From contig NZ_VIUE01000002.1 in NCBI RefSeq assembly GCF_007828215.1, positions 430,527 through 494,526 of the forward strand: a stretch of 64,000 bases of DNA, written 5' to 3'. Positions 18,086 to 28,580 of this stretch are shown piece after piece. The stretch's first letter is position 1. Each line of letters opens with the position of its first letter. Made by a program: the position numbers and the translations under genes. The notes under the pieces are model-generated. The model saw only the letters and a program-made list of their open reading frames with translations. It was not told the origin of the DNA and made no database searches. This stretch comes from Pseudomonas sp. SJZ074 (lineage in GTDB: Bacteria; Pseudomonadota; Gammaproteobacteria; Pseudomonadales; Pseudomonadaceae).

Positions 18086-19969
18086 TCAGGCCTCCAGCGA
18101 CAGCCGGCGGAACGGGTTGACCACCTCGCCCTTGCCGAACGGCATGCTGCCCGGCCCGCCGGCCCGCTCGATCATGGGCGTGAGCAACAGCTTCTGCGGC
18201 CAGTTCGGCGCGTCGAACAGTTGTGCCTTGAGCATCGCCCGGGCCTCGGGGTCGAAGTCGATGGTCTCGATCAGTTCGTCCAGCACGTCCCGCAGGGCCT
18301 GCCACAAGCCATTCACCGGCATCGAGTAGACCTGCGCCAGGGTGTCCATGATTGCCCGCATGTTGACCTGGATGCCCAGGGTCTGCAGCCAGAACAGCAG
18401 ATCTTCAGGACGCTCGTGGTACAGCGTGTTGGCGTGACCTTTCTTGATGCGGTACACCGGGTCCGCCATGCCGTTGCGCTCCAGCCAGGGTACGAAGATC
18501 CGCAGCGAATCGTGGTCGCGCAACAGCAGACCCTCGGCATGGCCGTCCTTCCACACCAGCACCGCGTTCTGGCCGTGGACTTCCCCCAGCATGCCGAGGC
18601 GGAACATGCGTAGGTTGATATCGAAGAAGCTGCGGGCCAGTTCACGGAACAGGGTCATGACCGACTCGGCGTCCGCCGGCAGGTTGCGATACTGCATCCA
18701 GTCATCGAAGAAGTGACGGTTGCTGCCCGGCAGCGGCGTGCCCAGGGCGGCCATGGGCAGCAGGCGGGTGTCGGCGTCGTTGAGCAACGCGCTCGGGTAG
18801 CCACGAACCATGGCCGACAGGTGCCGTGGTGCCTCGTCGAACAGCGTGGCCTCGGGCGGCATGAACGCCCACCACTTGGCCTCGTCGCACAGGTGCAGCG
18901 ACTGACGCAGGGTCGCGTCTTTGTCCAGGACCTCGTGGAGCAAGGCTTCGCTCAGGCCACCGTTGATCATCTTCACCGCCGGCAGGTAGCGCGATGCACC
19001 CAGGGAGTGGATGGCCATCGGCAGCTTGAGGTAGTCGGCGCTGTCGAAACACGGCGTCATGGAGCGCAGCGACGAGGTGGCGAAGAAGTCGCCCTCGTTG
19101 AAGCTCAAGCGCTGGCAGTCACCCTTGGCGAATACCTCACCCAACTGTTTGTCGAGGACATGTTCCCACTGCCACGGATGGACCGGCAGCGCGATGTGGC
19201 TGTCGGCCAGGCCCCGTGCCTGCATTTCCTCGGCAAGCCGGACCCGCAGAAGCTCAGGCAACAGATAACGTGCCGGATAACACTGGGTCAGATCCCCCAC
19301 GCCTTCACCGCATAGCAACAGCGTGCGGTCCACCGCCACCCAGTTCAAGGCCACCGGGCGCGCGAATTCGGCCTGGTAACGCAGGTATTCCTCGTCGTCG
19401 AGCCCTTGCTTGGCTTTGGCCAACGGGTGATAAGGCCGATCGCGCAACGACGCCCACTGTTCCATGGTGCGGAAAAACGTCGCCGGATCCTGGGCCATCA
19501 GCTCACGGCCATCGACCGCATGGGACAGGGACTGTGCAGTCTGTTTGACGCTGGTGCGCAGCACATCGAGAAACAGCACCAGACCTTTATCGTTGTCCTT
19601 GAAGCGCTCGGTCATCGAGCCGAACACGCGCTTCATGAAGTCTTCCGGCGAGAGCACGCTCCATTGCTCCTCCTGGCGCGCCAATACCGGTGTACCCGGC
19701 ACTTTTTCCCACTGCTGAGTGATGCCCGCACGCAGGGCAATACTGATGAAGCGCTGTTCGGTCGGGTCGTAGCACCAATCCCAGATACGCTGTTGCGGGG
19801 TCAGCCCGGCGAGCGCTGGTGCTTTCGGATGGGCCTGCTGCCAGACGCCGATTTCAACCAGGGGCAATGGCTCACTGCCGAAAAAGTGTTCGGCCAGCAA
19901 GCAATCCACCAGATCCTGCATGACGGTTTCGGCGGCGTGGGCCAGGGCGTGAGAGGTCAGGCGAGTCAT
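18086..19969 (-). CDS. acsA: Achromobactin synthetase AcsA (IucA/IucC, NIS synthetase)
   Basis: 627-residue NRPS-independent siderophore synthetase. The IucA/IucC motifs LPVHPWQWEHVLDKQ (about residue 260) and the ATP-site region ASRYLPAVKMIN are present, followed by a C-terminal FhuF-like domain with VHGQNAVLVWKDG and LLLRDHDS. In the described pathway AcsA joins O-citryl-ethanolamine to diaminobutyrate. The gene starts inside the acsB stop (4-base overlap). Naming relies on gene order acsF-D-E-yhcA-C-B-A, which matches Dickeya and P. syringae. Confidence 0.9.
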   Translation of the reverse strand: MTRLTSHALAHAAETVMQDLVDCLLAEHFFGSEPLPLVEIGVWQQAHPKAPALAGLTPQQRIWDWCYDPTEQRFISIALRAGITQQWEKVPGTPVLARQEEQWSVLSPEDFMKRVFGSMTERFKDNDKGLVLFLDVLRTSVKQTAQSLSHAVDGRELMAQDPATFFRTMEQWASLRDRPYHPLAKAKQGLDDEEYLRYQAEFARPVALNWVAVDRTLLLCGEGVGDLTQCYPARYLLPELLRVRLAEEMQARGLADSHIALPVHPWQWEHVLDKQLGEVFAKGDCQRLSFNEGDFFATSSLRSMTPCFDSADYLKLPMAIHSLGASRYLPAVKMINGGLSEALLHEVLDKDATLRQSLHLCDEAKWWAFMPPEATLFDEAPRHLSAMVRGYPSALLNDADTRLLPMAALGTPLPGSNRHFFDDWMQYRNLPADAESVMTLFRELARSFFDINLRMFRLGMLGEVHGQNAVLVWKDGHAEGLLLRDHDSLRIFVPWLERNGMADPVYRIKKGHANTLYHERPEDLLFWLQTLGIQVNMRAIMDTLAQVYSMPVNGLWQALRDVLDELIETIDFDPEARAMLKAQLFDAPNWPQKLLLTPMIERAGGPGSMPFGKGEVVNPFRRLSLEA

Positions 19970-20745
19970 CTTGATTCATGTCCTTCTGAAAGTGTGGCCA
20001 AGCGGCCCTGGAGGGCGCGAAACGCGATGCCGCGCTCGTCGCCCAGTACAAAGGTGTTCACCCCTCGGGCACGCCAGCGGGCGTGGTCGTCGGGTTGGCG
20101 GGGAATGGCGCAATAAGGAATGCCGGCATCGCAGGCCGCCTGCCAGGTCTCCAGCAGCGCCTGCTGCACCGCCGGCGTGTTGATCTGCCAGGGCGTGCCG
20201 AGGGACTGGGACAGGTCCGCCGCGCCTTCGAGAATCATGTCCAGTCCGGGCACCGCCGCGATGTCCGCCGCACGCCGTGCGCCTTCGGCGCTTTCGATCA
20301 TCGCCACCACCATGATCTGCTCGTTGGCCAGGCCCACGTACTCGGCCAGGCTGTGTTTGCCAAACGAACCGGGGCGCCCGGCGTTCAGGCTGCGCCGTCC
20401 CAACGGGTGGTACTTGCACGCGGCAATCGCATCGGCCAGTTGCGCCGGGCTTTCGATCATCGGCAACACGATGCCCTGGGCTCCGCCGTCGAGTAGACGC
20501 AGCAGGGTTTTCGGATTCAGGTCCGCCACCCGCACCAAGGGTGTGATGGCGTAGGCTTCGGCCATGCGGATCATGTGCTCCACGGTTTCCGGGTTGATCA
20601 GCACATGCTCCATGTCGATGATCACGAAGTCGTAGCCCGCTTCGGCGATCAGCTCGATCGCCACGGCCGACGGAATCGAACTGATCAGGCCGTAGGCGAC
20701 CTGCCCCGCACCGAGCTTGAACTTCAGGCGATTGGTCCTCAGCAT
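19966..20745 (-). CDS. acsB: Achromobactin biosynthesis AcsB (HpcH/HpaI aldolase family)
   Basis: 259 residues with the HpcH/HpaI TIM-barrel pattern: FVIIDMEHVLINPE (metal-site region), TPLVRVADLNPKTLLRLLDGGAQG, VLPMIESPAQL, and GLDMILEGAADLSQSLG. In achromobactin clusters AcsB is proposed to supply citrate or a citrate-like building block by C-C bond formation. It overlaps acsC by 7 bases and acsA by 4, so it is translated as part of the operon. Confidence 0.9.
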   Translation of the reverse strand: MLRTNRLKFKLGAGQVAYGLISSIPSAVAIELIAEAGYDFVIIDMEHVLINPETVEHMIRMAEAYAITPLVRVADLNPKTLLRLLDGGAQGIVLPMIESPAQLADAIAACKYHPLGRRSLNAGRPGSFGKHSLAEYVGLANEQIMVVAMIESAEGARRAADIAAVPGLDMILEGAADLSQSLGTPWQINTPAVQQALLETWQAACDAGIPYCAIPRQPDDHARWRARGVNTFVLGDERGIAFRALQGRLATLSEGHESR

Positions 20746-22595
20746 GGCAGCGGCCTGAAGGCGTGCAGCGGATTGGGCACCGACTTGAAGCGCCGCTCCC
20801 CATCGCCCAGCAGGCGACGCTTGGTCAGCGCCTCCACTTCATAGGAAGGCGCGAATACATCGAACAGCGCGAAGCGCTCGCGGTGCTGCGGGTGCGCAGT
20901 CTGGTAAGCCGTGATGACGTCGGCGGTCATCTGCCAGAAGCGGGTCTCATCCAGCTGATAGTGCTGGTGCAGGAAAATCGCCATTTCCGCCAGACAGATG
21001 AAGAAGAAACAGTCGCAGGAGAAATCCCGCACCGCATTCACGTCATCGGTGAGAATGAACGAGTTGCGGTTCAGCTTTGCGTGGCTGGCGGGCAACGGCA
21101 CCAGGGTCGGGCACAGCTGCGGCCGCGCCAGGTGCGCCGGGGAGTAGCGCACGCCGTCGTGGAAGTCCTTGAGGGCAATGCGTTGCGGCCAGCCGTCCCG
21201 GGTGATCAGCACGATGTTCTGGCCGTGGGACTCCATGCCGATGCCTTCGGCGTAGAGCATGTGGATGATCGGCGGCACCGTGACTTCCAGCAGCCGCTGG
21301 GTCCAGGCCTGCAAACCGTACTGGGCGATCCAGACATCGATGAACGGCAACTGCTCGCCCTGGCCGTAGCGGTTTTCCACGTGGCTCAGGCCATTGAACG
21401 GCACCGCTTGTTCATCGGCCTTGAGATAGGCGTGAATGCTTTCACGCCAGATCGCGCCGAGGGTGCCGTAGGCCTGAGGCGCACGGGTGGCCGGCAGGTG
21501 GTCGTAGCTGAAGCTGACCCCGGCCACCTCGCCGAGAATAACGAAGTCCAGGGCGCGGGCGGTGCTGTCGGTGGCGATCAGTTGTTGCAACCAGTCGGTG
21601 ATGATCGGGCCGTTCATCACCGTGTGCCGCGCCAGGATGCGCGTGCTGGAGGTGTTGGTCATGCTCATCGCCAGCTTCACATACGGGCGCTCGGGCGCGC
21701 TGGCGTTGGCCAGGGTGCGGATCGATTGCTGGGCCTTGTACTGATCCTGCGAGGTGCCCAGGTAGATCAGTTCGCCGCTGAGCAGCTCGGGGTAGAACGT
21801 CGGGACAATGGTGTTTTCCCACTGCCACGGATGAACCGGAATCACCCAGTAAGCGTCCGGCGACTGACCGCGGCTTTCGAGGACCGCGGCCAGCTGTTGC
21901 AGACGCTGCTCCCCTGCTTCCTGACGGACGAACGCCTCGAAATCCACCTTGTTCGAATGGTTCATCGCGCCGCAGGACTTGGCCACGGCCAGCCAGACGA
22001 TGGCGATGGGGTTGGCGAACTCCGGTCCGTAGCGGGTGTTGTCGTGCAACGAGAAACCGATCCGCGACTTGTAGCACGGGTGGTAACTATGGGCGTCCAT
22101 GAAGTGCTGTTCCAGCGCATCCACATCCAGCCGATGGGCGGCACGGGGTGCACGGTAGCCCTGGCTGCGCGATTGCAGATCCTTGAGCTGGGTCTGTTCC
22201 AGCTCCTGGATAAAGCGCGGCAGATGGGCGCTGCCCGCGAATTCGCCAAGCAGTTCGGCCAGCGCCTGGTGCAGGTCAGGTGTCTGGGATTGGCCCGCGG
22301 CATCGACGCGCTCAAGGCTGGCGTGATCCAGGCGGATCAGCTCGAAACTGCTGCTGCGCAGGCCGTTGCAGTGGTATTGCACCGGTTGTTGAGCGGCATC
22401 GGTGCCTTGCACGATGAAGCGATACCGGCCGTTCGCAAGCGGCTCGCATTGGTACGCCAGCACGTCTTCGTACAGCAGGGTTTGCAGCAGTTGACCGACC
22501 ACCCGTTGTTGGACTTTTACCCGGACATCGGCATCGGTGCCCGCCAGCCAGGCACCTGGCGCGGTAGATTGCGGGGCTTGTTCAAAAATCGTCAT
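20739..22595 (-). CDS. acsC: Achromobactin synthetase AcsC (IucA/IucC, NIS synthetase)
   Basis: 618 residues. HSYHPCYKSRIGFSLHDN (about residue 155), VIPVHPWQWENTIVP and SMTNTSSTRIL are the substrate- and ATP-binding motifs of IucA/IucC enzymes; the C-terminal part has MESHGQNIVLITRDG and ALKDFHDG. AcsC is described as adding a second O-citryl-ethanolamine to the AcsA product. Start: ATG 22595 after Shine-Dalgarno AAGGAA. Confidence 0.92.
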   Translation of the reverse strand: MTIFEQAPQSTAPGAWLAGTDADVRVKVQQRVVGQLLQTLLYEDVLAYQCEPLANGRYRFIVQGTDAAQQPVQYHCNGLRSSSFELIRLDHASLERVDAAGQSQTPDLHQALAELLGEFAGSAHLPRFIQELEQTQLKDLQSRSQGYRAPRAAHRLDVDALEQHFMDAHSYHPCYKSRIGFSLHDNTRYGPEFANPIAIVWLAVAKSCGAMNHSNKVDFEAFVRQEAGEQRLQQLAAVLESRGQSPDAYWVIPVHPWQWENTIVPTFYPELLSGELIYLGTSQDQYKAQQSIRTLANASAPERPYVKLAMSMTNTSSTRILARHTVMNGPIITDWLQQLIATDSTARALDFVILGEVAGVSFSYDHLPATRAPQAYGTLGAIWRESIHAYLKADEQAVPFNGLSHVENRYGQGEQLPFIDVWIAQYGLQAWTQRLLEVTVPPIIHMLYAEGIGMESHGQNIVLITRDGWPQRIALKDFHDGVRYSPAHLARPQLCPTLVPLPASHAKLNRNSFILTDDVNAVRDFSCDCFFFICLAEMAIFLHQHYQLDETRFWQMTADVITAYQTAHPQHRERFALFDVFAPSYEVEALTKRRLLGDGERRFKSVPNPLHAFRPLPC

Positions 22596-22611
22596 GGGAA
22601 TTCCTTATCGA

Positions 22612-24018
22612 TTAACGTTGTTCAAGGGCCACGGACGGCGCCTCGGCCGCCCGTTCCGGCATGGGGAAGCGCCAGGCGCAGGGCAAGGCCAACAGGATCA
22701 GCACGCCGGTGGCGATAAACACTTCGCTGACAGCGCCCGAGGTTCGCAGCGCCGAAGCCGCCTCGGCGCCCAGGCGCATTTCCAGCCAGAGCGAGGCGAT
22801 CACGATGGCCAGCGACGACACGAGGCGTCGGGAAATGTTGTTCATCGCCGCGCCCTGGGTGACCATCGGCTCCGGCAAGGCGTTGAGCCCGGCGGTGGTC
22901 ACCGGCATGTAGGAAAGCCCCAGCCCGGCACCGCGCAGCATCATCAAGACGAACACCGTGGCGATGCTGGCCTGCGGGCCGAGCATGCCCAGTGCCAGGG
23001 TCGATGCACCGGTCAGCAACATGCCCGCCGACACCACGGCCCGTGGCCCGTGCCGGTCGAGCAGCTTGCCGCCCATCTGGCCGAACAGGCTGGCGAACCC
23101 GGCAGTACACAGCAGCGCCAGTCCGGTCCAGATTGCGCTGTAGCCCAGCACCATCTGCACCAGCAGCGGCACCAGCACCAGGCACTCGAACATGCCCACC
23201 GATTGCACCACGGCAATGATCACGCTCAGGCGGTAGCCGCGCAGGTTGAAGATCCGCAGGTTGAGCAGCGGCTCCGGACGGCTCAGCTCGACGCGCACGA
23301 AGGCGATCAGGCACAGCGCGCCGGCCGCCAGCATGGCCAGGTTGAGCGGATCCAGCAGGCCGTCGGCGTGATGCAGGCGACTGGTGGCGACCATCAGCAA
23401 GCCGATGCCCGAGGCGATCAGCAGGTACCCGGCGAAATCGAACGGCTTGCGCTCCGGCGGTTCGGAAGCGGGCAACACACCCAGGCCGAGGGTCAGCGCC
23501 AACAGCCCGATGGGCACGTTCATCAGGAACAACGAGCGCCAGCTGAACCACTCCAGCAGCAAGCTTCCGCACAACGGCCCCACCGCCGGGGCGAGCATGA
23601 CCACGGCACTCCACAGCCCCGTGACCCGCCCCCGCTCGTCCTTGGCATACACCGAAAAAATGATCGCCAGGGACAACGGAATCATCAGCCCGCTGGCAAT
23701 TCCCTGGACCACCCGCGCCGCGATCACCAGCGCTATCGAGTCAGCCACCACGCCCATCAACGAACCGCCGATGAACAACGCCACGCCCCACAGGTACAAG
23801 CGCTTGCGGCCGAGGCGCTGGCTGAGGAAGCTGGTCAGCGGCATGGTCATGCCCATGGCGGTCATGAAGCCCGCGACGATCCAGGTCGCCATCAGCGGCC
23901 CGATGGCAAACGCCGCCATGAACGCCGGCAACGCCGGGTTGAGCGAGCTGTTATTGAGGCTGACCGTGAGCGTGCCCAACATGACGTTGATCACCACCCA
24001 GTGACGCGGCACCGTCAC
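22612..24018 (-). CDS. yhcA: DHA2-type MFS exporter YhcA of the achromobactin cluster
   Basis: I place the start at GTG 24018, which overlaps the acsE stop as GTGA, the same coupling seen across the operon; an ATG at 24075 is in frame but would overlap acsE by 61 bases. About 468 residues with roughly 14 hydrophobic segments, motif A-like TSFLSQRLGRKRLYLWG near residue 60, and ATWIVAGFMTAMGMTMPL earlier. It is the likely inner-membrane exporter of achromobactin. Family: EmrB/QacA drug:H+ antiporter. Confidence 0.88.
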   Translation of the reverse strand: MTVPRHWVVINVMLGTLTVSLNNSSLNPALPAFMAAFAIGPLMATWIVAGFMTAMGMTMPLTSFLSQRLGRKRLYLWGVALFIGGSLMGVVADSIALVIAARVVQGIASGLMIPLSLAIIFSVYAKDERGRVTGLWSAVVMLAPAVGPLCGSLLLEWFSWRSLFLMNVPIGLLALTLGLGVLPASEPPERKPFDFAGYLLIASGIGLLMVATSRLHHADGLLDPLNLAMLAAGALCLIAFVRVELSRPEPLLNLRIFNLRGYRLSVIIAVVQSVGMFECLVLVPLLVQMVLGYSAIWTGLALLCTAGFASLFGQMGGKLLDRHGPRAVVSAGMLLTGASTLALGMLGPQASIATVFVLMMLRGAGLGLSYMPVTTAGLNALPEPMVTQGAAMNNISRRLVSSLAIVIASLWLEMRLGAEAASALRTSGAVSEVFIATGVLILLALPCAWRFPMPERAAEAPSVALEQR

Positions 24019-25226
24019 GACCGTGCCCCAGAGGCGGTAGCGCCGACGAACTGTTGCTGCGGACGCGGATGGCACAGGAAGTCCGCGTGGGAAATGTTGT
24101 AGCCATAGGCGCCGGCCATGGGCAGCACCAACAAGTCACCCACCTCGGCCCCCTGCAATTGACGGCCGCGGCTCAACACATCCTTGGGCGTGCACAACTG
24201 GCCGACCACGGTCCAGGTCTGAGCGGTATCGGGCTGCGGCTTGCGCCGACGTGGCAGGTGGATGACCGGGTGATCGTGACTTTGCGCCGCCGGCAGGCGG
24301 AACTGATGGGTGCCACCCCGACAGACCAGGAAGTGCTCGCCGTGGCTGGTCTTGGTGTCCAGCACTTCGATCACGTAGTAACCACAGAATGCGCTGATGA
24401 AACGGCCGGGTTCGAAACGCACCACCGGTGGCTGCTCATGCTGCGCCAGGGAGTTGCCCAGGTGCCGGCACAGACGCTGCCAATCGAAGCGCTGCCCGCT
24501 CAGGTAGTCGACGCCGATGCCGCCGCCGACGTTCAAGTGGGTCGGTTGCTCATTCCCGGTCGCCAGCGCTTTCCATTCAGACCAGCGGTGCAGGTAGAAA
24601 TCCAACAGTTGCTCGTGCCGTTCCACCGAGTTCTGGTGGGACATCGCATGCACATGGAAACCCTTGAGGCTCAGGTGACTGAACGCCTGCACCCGCCGCA
24701 CGGCTTCGGGCAGTTCCGCTTCGTCGATACCGAAGGGCGTCGCCGTGCCGGCCATCGCCAGTTTGCTCGACAGGCTCGACGGCAACTGAGGGTTGATGCG
24801 GATGAATACCGGCTGGACACGACCGACCTGCTGCGCAAGACGTTGCAGACGGTCGATTTCATTGAGGCTTTCCAGGTGGATCGCCTCGACCCGGTTCTCC
24901 AGGGCAGCCCGCAGGTCCGAATCGAGTTTGCCCGGACCGGAAAACACATAGGGCTTGCGCGTCGGACACGCCACGACCCGCTCGATCTCGCCGCCCGAGG
25001 AAATCTCGAAACCGCTGACCAGGGGCGCCAGGGTCGCGAGTATCGGCGCTTCGCTGTTGGCCTTGATTGCGTAATACAGCTCCACTCCGGCAGGCAACGC
25101 AGCCATCACCTCGCTGACATGCCGGGTCAGCGCCTCCAGGTCATAGACAAACAGCGCCAGCGGGTCTTCGCTGGTGCGTCGAGCCACATCGATGGCGGCC
25201 ATTACCGTTTCGGGCAGGTCACGCAT
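24015..25226 (-). CDS. acsE: PLP-dependent decarboxylase AcsE
   Basis: 403 residues of the Orn/DAP/Arg decarboxylase group 2. YYAIKANSEAPIL (about residues 51-63) holds the PLP lysine; HVHAMSHQNSVE, NVGGGIGVDY and EPGRF further along are PLP-phosphate and substrate motifs, and LVLPMAGAYGYNISHADF closes the C-terminal domain. In achromobactin synthesis it decarboxylates O-citryl-serine to O-citryl-ethanolamine. It overlaps acsD by 8 bases and yhcA by 4. Confidence 0.92.
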   Translation of the reverse strand: MRDLPETVMAAIDVARRTSEDPLALFVYDLEALTRHVSEVMAALPAGVELYYAIKANSEAPILATLAPLVSGFEISSGGEIERVVACPTRKPYVFSGPGKLDSDLRAALENRVEAIHLESLNEIDRLQRLAQQVGRVQPVFIRINPQLPSSLSSKLAMAGTATPFGIDEAELPEAVRRVQAFSHLSLKGFHVHAMSHQNSVERHEQLLDFYLHRWSEWKALATGNEQPTHLNVGGGIGVDYLSGQRFDWQRLCRHLGNSLAQHEQPPVVRFEPGRFISAFCGYYVIEVLDTKTSHGEHFLVCRGGTHQFRLPAAQSHDHPVIHLPRRRKPQPDTAQTWTVVGQLCTPKDVLSRGRQLQGAEVGDLLVLPMAGAYGYNISHADFLCHPRPQQQFVGATASGARS

Positions 25227-27003
25227 AACGCACCTCCTCGCCCCAAGGCGAACGCAGACGGACGTAACCGGCCTGACGATCGGCCTTGGCGGCCAGGCGC
25301 ACCTTCAAGTTGGTCTTGCAGGGAATCGATTCGCCGGCGATCAACGCATCCAGTTCCGGCGCCGGCCGTACCAGTTCCTGACGAATGCTGCGCAACTGAC
25401 GCGTCACCCGTTCCCACATCAACGGGGCCAGGTGCGGACGTTCCCAGCTCAGGGCCAGCACTGCTTCGGAGAGGTTGTTGATCAGCAGGCAGTAACTGAT
25501 GCGACTCCAGCCCTGTTCACGGCTATAGACCAACGACTGGCGCACGCGAGGATGCAGGCCGACCTCAATACCGGACATGCCCAGTTCCTCGGTCAGCTTG
25601 ACCCCTTCGAAATCCCGCAGCAGCAATTGCTGTGGCTGGCCGTCGTCGTGGATCAGCACGCTGTTCTGCAGGTGCGGCTCCATCACCACACCGTGGTTGA
25701 AAAACAGCGCCAGCACGGGACGCAGCAGCAGCGCCTGGTAGCGGTCGAACCAGTCGAGCAGTTGCCCGTCCTCCAGCGCCTGGCCGTTGAAGCCTTGCAG
25801 GAATTCATGGACCAGCGGCTGGGAATGGATATCCCGGGCAAACAGCGTACCGGCCATGATGCTCACTTCCGCGCCGCCGCGACGGCAGAAGTTCTCGCGC
25901 AGGATCGCGCCGGTCTGCTCGCGGAACCAGTGGCTGTCGGCGTCGCTCGCCTGCTTGGGCGCCCAGCTCAAGGAGCCCGGTTCGGCCACGGTGGACAGGC
26001 CACCCAGGGTCTGCGGCTGGGTCTGCTGCAAGCGCTGGAACAACTGGTCGATGATCAGGGTGCTTTCCAGCTCATACCAGGCGTTCTTGCGCACGCAGTT
26101 GGTGATGCGCACGTTCAGCGAGCCCTTGATGAAATAGTCATGCCCTTCGATGTACCAGGTGCGCATGGAGGCCGTCGGGCTAGCCAGTGCACCGGTGGTG
26201 CCCAGGTCTCGCAGCTCGCCCATTTCCAGTTGCCGTTGCACCCGCCGGTCCTGCACGAACAGCTGTGCCTGGACCGGGTGCAGGCAAATGATCGCCCGGC
26301 CCGGCCGGGCACGGCTCTGGTCGGCGAACCCGGCCAGCACTTGTTCTTCGGTCAGCCCGTTGGCGGAGATCCGTAGCCCTTCGCGCGGGACCTCGAACAG
26401 GTGCAGTGCCGTCCGCGCCTGGAACTCCGGGGCATAGGTTTCCTGGGCCAGGTGGGCCGGCCAGAGCCGCGCCTTGGGCGCCGGATGATTCGGATGACCA
26501 AACCACAGCCCCTGCTCGCTGGCCAGGTAGTTGCTCAACGGCGCCGGCCCCGCACCGTCGATGTTGTGGGCGACGATGGCGGCGGTCAGCGACTGGCTTT
26601 GCAGCACCTGTTCGAGCAGCTCTTCGTTGCTGGCGCAGGTCATGTGCTCACAGGCGCCGAGCAGTTGCGCGACGAACTCGGGGAACGGCAGGTTGCTCCA
26701 CGACGTATCGCCCTGCCGCGCATAGACATCGGACAGGTAGCGATGGCTGCCGAGACGGTCGCAACGATCCACCAGCACGAAGAACTGCTGGCCGTTGGGC
26801 AGACTGATCGTCAAGGGAATTCCCTTCGACTGCAGCCCTTCCAGGTAACTTCCGGGGGCAATGCCACGCATATCCTGGGGCCAGTGATAATCCAGGCAGT
26901 TTTCCGGCAATGCGAATTCCTTGATCAGACAATTGAGCAAGGCGCGGGTACTGGCCAATTCGCTGACGCGGTGGGATAAAGCGGTACGATCAGGATATTG
27001 CAT
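25219..27003 (-). CDS. acsD: Achromobactin synthetase AcsD (citrate:L-serine ligase, IucA/IucC)
   Basis: 594 residues from ATG 27003, chosen because GAGGAG lies just upstream and similarity begins at MQYPDRTALSHRV; the open frame extends 42 codons further into a non-coding leader. IucA/IucC motifs: GHPNHPAPKARLW, CLHPVQAQLF (a variant of HPWQ), TNCVRKNAWYELEST, and C-terminal EPHLQNSVLIHDDG with LLLRDFEGVKL. AcsD starts the pathway by forming the ester O-citryl-L-serine. Its last bases overlap acsE by 8. Confidence 0.93.
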   Translation of the reverse strand: MQYPDRTALSHRVSELASTRALLNCLIKEFALPENCLDYHWPQDMRGIAPGSYLEGLQSKGIPLTISLPNGQQFFVLVDRCDRLGSHRYLSDVYARQGDTSWSNLPFPEFVAQLLGACEHMTCASNEELLEQVLQSQSLTAAIVAHNIDGAGPAPLSNYLASEQGLWFGHPNHPAPKARLWPAHLAQETYAPEFQARTALHLFEVPREGLRISANGLTEEQVLAGFADQSRARPGRAIICLHPVQAQLFVQDRRVQRQLEMGELRDLGTTGALASPTASMRTWYIEGHDYFIKGSLNVRITNCVRKNAWYELESTLIIDQLFQRLQQTQPQTLGGLSTVAEPGSLSWAPKQASDADSHWFREQTGAILRENFCRRGGAEVSIMAGTLFARDIHSQPLVHEFLQGFNGQALEDGQLLDWFDRYQALLLRPVLALFFNHGVVMEPHLQNSVLIHDDGQPQQLLLRDFEGVKLTEELGMSGIEVGLHPRVRQSLVYSREQGWSRISYCLLINNLSEAVLALSWERPHLAPLMWERVTRQLRSIRQELVRPAPELDALIAGESIPCKTNLKVRLAAKADRQAGYVRLRSPWGEEVRYA

Positions 27004-27174
27004 AGTTACTCCTCGTAACCTGCGGGTTACGGATGACTTCATGTCTGGGCAAGTTCGTTTATTCAGCGCCAGGACAATAGGTGCCCGCCTTCCCAACTTT
27101 CGGGAAAATTGTTTAGCGCTGTTTATCAAGTGACGGATATGAATTACATCGCCACGTATGTATCGAATAATTGT

Positions 27175-28551
27175 TTAATGACGTTCTTGTGAAAGTGCAG
27201 ATTGCAGAGCTTGTTCAAATCGTTCCATTACCAGTGCACATTGCTCATCATCGATGATCAACGGCGGTAACAAGCGGATCACGTTGCCCTGCCGTCCTCC
27301 CCGTTCCAACAACAGCCCGTGATCGAAGCAGTGTTTCTGGATGGCCACAGCAAGGGTAGGGTCGCCTGGATAGCTGTTCAGCCGATCAGGGGACTGGCGC
27401 TCATCGACGATTTCGATGCCGAGCATCAACCCGCGACCTCGTACCTGGCCGAGGGCCGGATAACGCTGCTGCAGTGCTACCAGCCGGGTCTTGAGCCAGG
27501 CGCCACGCCGTTCGGCCTGGGCAGGCAAATCCTGCTGCTGCAGGGTATTGAGCGTCGCCAGGCCCGTGGCCATGGCCATCTGATTGCCCCGAAATGTACC
27601 GGTGTGGGCGCCCGGCTGCCACGCATCGAACTCTCGCTTGAGGCCCAGCACGGCCAACGGCAATCCACCGCCCACGGCCTTGGACATGACAATGATGTCC
27701 GGCTCGATCCCGGCGTGCTCGAACGCGAACATCTTGCCGGTGCGGCCAAAGCCCGCCTGGACTTCATCGATGATCAGCAGGATGCCGTGCCGCTGGGTGA
27801 CCTCGCGGATGCGGCGCAACCATTGCGGCGGGGCACAGTTGACACCGCCCTCGCCCTGCACCGCCTCGAGGATCACGGCCGCCGGCAGCGACACTCCGCT
27901 TTCGACGTCCTCGATGAACTGGGTGAAGTAATAGCCCAGCGCTTCGATCCCGGCTTCGCCGCCGATGCCCAGCGGACAGCGATATTCATGGGGGTACGGC
28001 ATGAATTGCACGCCCGGCATCAAGGATGCCACGGCGTCTTTCGGCCCGGTGTTGCCCGTTACCGACAACGCACCATGGGTCATGCCGTGATAGCCGCCGC
28101 TGAAGCTGATGATGCTGCTGCGCCCGGTGAACGTCTTGGCCAGCTTGAGCGCCGCTTCCACCGCGTCCGCCCCGGACGGCCCGCAGAATTGCAGGCAGTA
28201 GTCACGCCCCTGCCCAGGCAACAGGCTCAACAACTTTTCACTGAAGGCGTCCTTCTGCGGCGTGGTGAGGTCCAGGGTATGCATCGGCAGGCCCGAGGAC
28301 ATGAAGTAATCGATGCTGGCCATGATGTCCGGGTGGTTATGGCCCAAGGCCAGAGTCCCGGCTCCCGCCAGACAGTCGAGGTAGGTCTTGCCCTCCACAT
28401 CCGTCACCCATGCGCCATGGGCCTTGGCGATGGCCAGGGGCAACTTGCGCGGGTAACTGCGCACATTGGATTCGAACTGGCCCTGGCGGCGCAGATAATG
28501 GGCATTGTCCTTCTGCAAAGAATCGATGCGTGCAACGCTTTCATTCAACAT
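27175..28551 (-). CDS. acsF: Diaminobutyrate--2-oxoglutarate aminotransferase AcsF
   Basis: 458 residues from ATG 28551 with AGGA nine bases upstream; a TTG at 28560 is in frame. Class III aminotransferase: [50 protein letters not shown] (PLP Asp), [16 protein letters not shown] with the PLP lysine, [12 protein letters not shown]. It makes L-2,4-diaminobutyrate, the diamine core of achromobactin. It is the first gene of the acs operon, preceded by a Fur-box-like sequence, and followed by a 171-base gap before acsD. Confidence 0.92.
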   Translation of the reverse strand: MLNESVARIDSLQKDNAHYLRRQGQFESNVRSYPRKLPLAIAKAHGAWVTDVEGKTYLDCLAGAGTLALGHNHPDIMASIDYFMSSGLPMHTLDLTTPQKDAFSEKLLSLLPGQGRDYCLQFCGPSGADAVEAALKLAKTFTGRSSIISFSGGYHGMTHGALSVTGNTGPKDAVASLMPGVQFMPYPHEYRCPLGIGGEAGIEALGYYFTQFIEDVESGVSLPAAVILEAVQGEGGVNCAPPQWLRRIREVTQRHGILLIIDEVQAGFGRTGKMFAFEHAGIEPDIIVMSKAVGGGLPLAVLGLKREFDAWQPGAHTGTFRGNQMAMATGLATLNTLQQQDLPAQAERRGAWLKTRLVALQQRYPALGQVRGRGLMLGIEIVDERQSPDRLNSYPGDPTLAVAIQKHCFDHGLLLERGGRQGNVIRLLPPLIIDDEQCALVMERFEQALQSALSQERH

Positions 28552-28580
28552 GAGAATCAATCCTGATTAAGTCCCGATAT

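Noticed and set aside
24019..24075. ATG 24075 as the start of the MFS exporter
   Set aside because: It would overlap acsE by 61 bases; GTG 24018 gives the GTGA coupling seen at the other junctions. Not fully excluded.
20763..24102. Long plus-strand open frames of 651 and 521 residues inside the acs genes
   Set aside because: They are antisense shadows of acsC and yhcA: no start context, Arg/Gln/His-rich composition, and the minus-strand genes have clear families.
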